Assembly: GCA_025093555.1 (NCBI GenBank)
Contig: JAIWNF010000013.1
Span: forward strand, 744,001 to 808,000
Origin: Circinella umbellata
Taxonomy: Eukaryota; Mucoromycota; Mucoromycetes; Mucorales; Lichtheimiaceae
Length of the DNA: 64,000 nucleotides
Reading direction: 5' to 3'
The notes beneath the pieces were generated by a model that ran no database searches, had not been told where the DNA came from, and saw nothing but the letters and a program-made list of their open reading frames with translations. Of this stretch, positions 62,499-64,000 are shown one piece after another (position 1 is the stretch's first letter; every line of letters begins with the position of its first letter). A program made the position numbers and the translations under genes.

Positions 62499-64000
62499 TT
62501 ACATTGACGATTCTAATATTGCGTCTATTTCACGCATGCCTTGGATAAATGCGTTCTTGTCCAGCAGCCCGCTACCTTGAGGGTCACATTGTTGCCATAT
62601 TTTTGCTAATAGTTCATCCGCTACTTTGCTTCGCTGCCAAATGATTTTTGTTGTTTCTCCGTCCACATAACCTTTATCGTTAATAGCATTAAATAATTCT
62701 TCATATCTAATCGGAACTCGTGGTGCTGCTGGGCCATTTTGTTGCCGTTGTACAGGCCGGGATGGTGGCGGTGGTGGGGGTGTCTTTTTTGCTGTTGCTA
62801 TAGCTACTGCTGCTGTCGCTTCCGTTTTTTGTACAGCACTTCGAGCGGGTAAAACAGGTACATTATTATTGTATTTTGAAGTAGGTTGTGTCCAACCATT
62901 CGATTTGGATCGTGTTCGCATTAAAATTTCAGATGGTTTTACATTGGTATCTTCTGTATTACTATTATTATTACTATCATCAGATTGTATTTTTTGCTGC
63001 TGCTGCTGTTGCTGCCATTGTTGATTATGCTCTATAGTGCCAGGCCTTGCAGGTATAGCAGGGGTGGTTTTTAAAGTGGTGGCCGTAGAAGCTTGTGCTG
63101 CTGCTGGTGGCGATTGTTTTTTGATAATTCCTTCCGGTTTATTCTGGGTAGGTGGAATATCGGGTTTAGTATGATTATTATTATTATTAATAATAGATTT
63201 TGATATAAAAGGCTTCGGTTGTATTGGTGGTGGATTAGAAATACTACGACCTTTGGATCGTTGTGATGGTGAATTACTAGTCTCTATGACTGCGTCTGAT
63301 GCTATTACCGAAAATTGTGAAGGTTTTGGTTTTGGTCCTGGTGGCGGTAGTTTGGTGCTGCTGATTGTTGCTACAGGGTCTGGAGATGCTGCTACTGCCG
63401 TTGTCACCATCTTTGATGATCTTGAACGTCGACCGGCTTTTGATACTGGCCTTGAAGGTAAACGAGGTGCAGGATTACTTGCCCCTGGTATACCGTCAAG
63501 ATTTATTTTATTATCTTTATTCGACGAGGATGATAATCCCGCGGGTGATTCTGATGGTGAGGAGGAAAAGGGTGACTTTGATGGTAATGATGACGATGAT
63601 GACGACGAAATGTTATTAGATTGTTTTGGTAATAATATATTGCTATTGGATGATGGTTTCAAGTTGACTCGTGCAAGGGTAGGCATGGCTTTAGGTGTCA
63701 TCATGGTCGATCCTTGTGCTTGCCGTTGTCGAATTTGTGAAGGTCTAACAAGTTGATATCCGTCCACATCCTCTACATCTTCTTCATTTTCATTGACAAG
63801 ATTATTATCAAACATCACCCTTTCAGGTTGTTTTAACATGGGTCGATTATTATGTGCTGCTGTCATAGATTTAGTGCTACTAGTATATGGCTTTGGCTGA
63901 ATAATTGGGATTGCTTTCCGAGTAATATTGTTGTTATCTGGCTTATTGCTATTACTGTTATTATCAGTATCTATTGTCGCTGCTGCTGTTTTGATTAATG
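62499..64000 (-). CDS. EH-domain protein, Irs4/Tax4-like (3' part; 5' end outside the window)
   Basis: An open frame of 500 codons with no start needed inside the window; it continues past the right edge, and the Met at 63866 is probably internal. Most of it is low-complexity Ser/Pro/Asn/Gln-rich sequence with basic patches and several PxxP runs (PPPPPPSRPVQRQQ), likely SH3 or phosphoinositide-binding and phosphorylated. The last 95 residues form an EH domain: RYEELFNAINDKGYVDGET, IIWQRSKVADELLAKIWQQC, DPQGSGLLDKNAFIQGMREI. A C-terminal EH domain after a long disordered region is the layout of yeast Irs4 and Tax4, which bind NPF motifs and help control phosphatidylinositol 4,5-bisphosphate levels and autophagy. 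Other EH proteins remain possible. Confidence 0.78.
   Translation of the reverse strand, partial: LIKTAAATIDTDNNSNSNKPDNNNITRKAIPIIQPKPYTSSTKSMTAAHNNRPMLKQPERVMFDNNLVNENEEDVEDVDGYQLVRPSQIRQRQAQGSTMMTPKAMPTLARVNLKPSSNSNILLPKQSNNISSSSSSSLPSKSPFSSSPSESPAGLSSSSNKDNKINLDGIPGASNPAPRLPSRPVSKAGRRSRSSKMVTTAVAASPDPVATISSTKLPPPGPKPKPSQFSVIASDAVIETSNSPSQRSKGRSISNPPPIQPKPFISKSIINNNNNHTKPDIPPTQNKPEGIIKKQSPPAAAQASTATTLKTTPAIPARPGTIEHNQQWQQQQQQQKIQSDDSNNNSNTEDTNVKPSEILMRTRSKSNGWTQPTSKYNNNVPVLPARSAVQKTEATAAVAIATAKKTPPPPPPSRPVQRQQNGPAAPRVPIRYEELFNAINDKGYVDGETTKIIWQRSKVADELLAKIWQQCDPQGSGLLDKNAFIQGMREIDAILESSM

Noticed and set aside
1..64000. CRISPR arrays, bacterial operons or a prophage
   Set aside because: No regularly spaced repeats; the genes are eukaryotic with spliceosomal introns and individual promoters.

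Overview
The window looks like nuclear DNA of an early-diverging filamentous fungus, most likely Mucoromycota (Mucorales-like). This rests on about two-thirds A+T, many short GT..AG introns of roughly 50-200 bp, low-complexity Q/N/S runs, an HSPA12-type Hsp70, a CAS1-type acyltransferase, a cytosolic ribosomal P2 gene and non-LTR retrotransposon debris. All gene models were built by hand from reading frames and splice sites. Family names come from recognised motifs, not database searches.

Left part (1-16 kb): the 5' end of an AMP-binding acyl-CoA-synthetase-like gene (minus) runs off the left edge. About 6.5 kb of AT-rich DNA follows, with scattered exon-like islands, then a Q-rich unknown protein, a small single-membrane-span unknown protein, 4 kb with little, and a three-exon CAS1-domain membrane acyltransferase (minus).

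Middle (17-36 kb): housekeeping genes. These are U2A' (LEA1, plus), a probable mitochondrial unknown (minus), ALG11 mannosyltransferase (plus, ten exons), an NDUFA11-like complex I subunit (minus), an HSPA12-like Hsp70 (minus, eight exons), a 6.4-kb gene-poor stretch, ribosomal P2 (plus), and a bHLH transcription factor (minus).

Right part (37-64 kb): SWR1 ATPase (minus, five exons) with a 5'-truncated poly-A retro-insertion about 190 bp upstream of its start; a fused precorrin-2 dehydrogenase/SUMT for siroheme (plus); and a roughly 3250-residue protein with two CH domains, a long spectrin-like helical rod, a GAR domain and an SxIP tail, which is the layout of a spectraplakin (actin-microtubule crosslinker). 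After it lies a decayed zinc-ribbon (OrfB/Fanzor-like) transposase relic, split by a 2.5-kb 5'-truncated LINE bounded by 13-bp direct repeats. A mitochondrial Era GTPase with a short, easily missed first exon and the 3' part of an EH-domain protein end the window.

The genes do not form a pathway or cluster; this is an ordinary eukaryotic neighbourhood with insertions between genes. The most unusual item is the fungal spectraplakin-like gene. The two retro-insertions with target-site duplications are the best-supported structural events.
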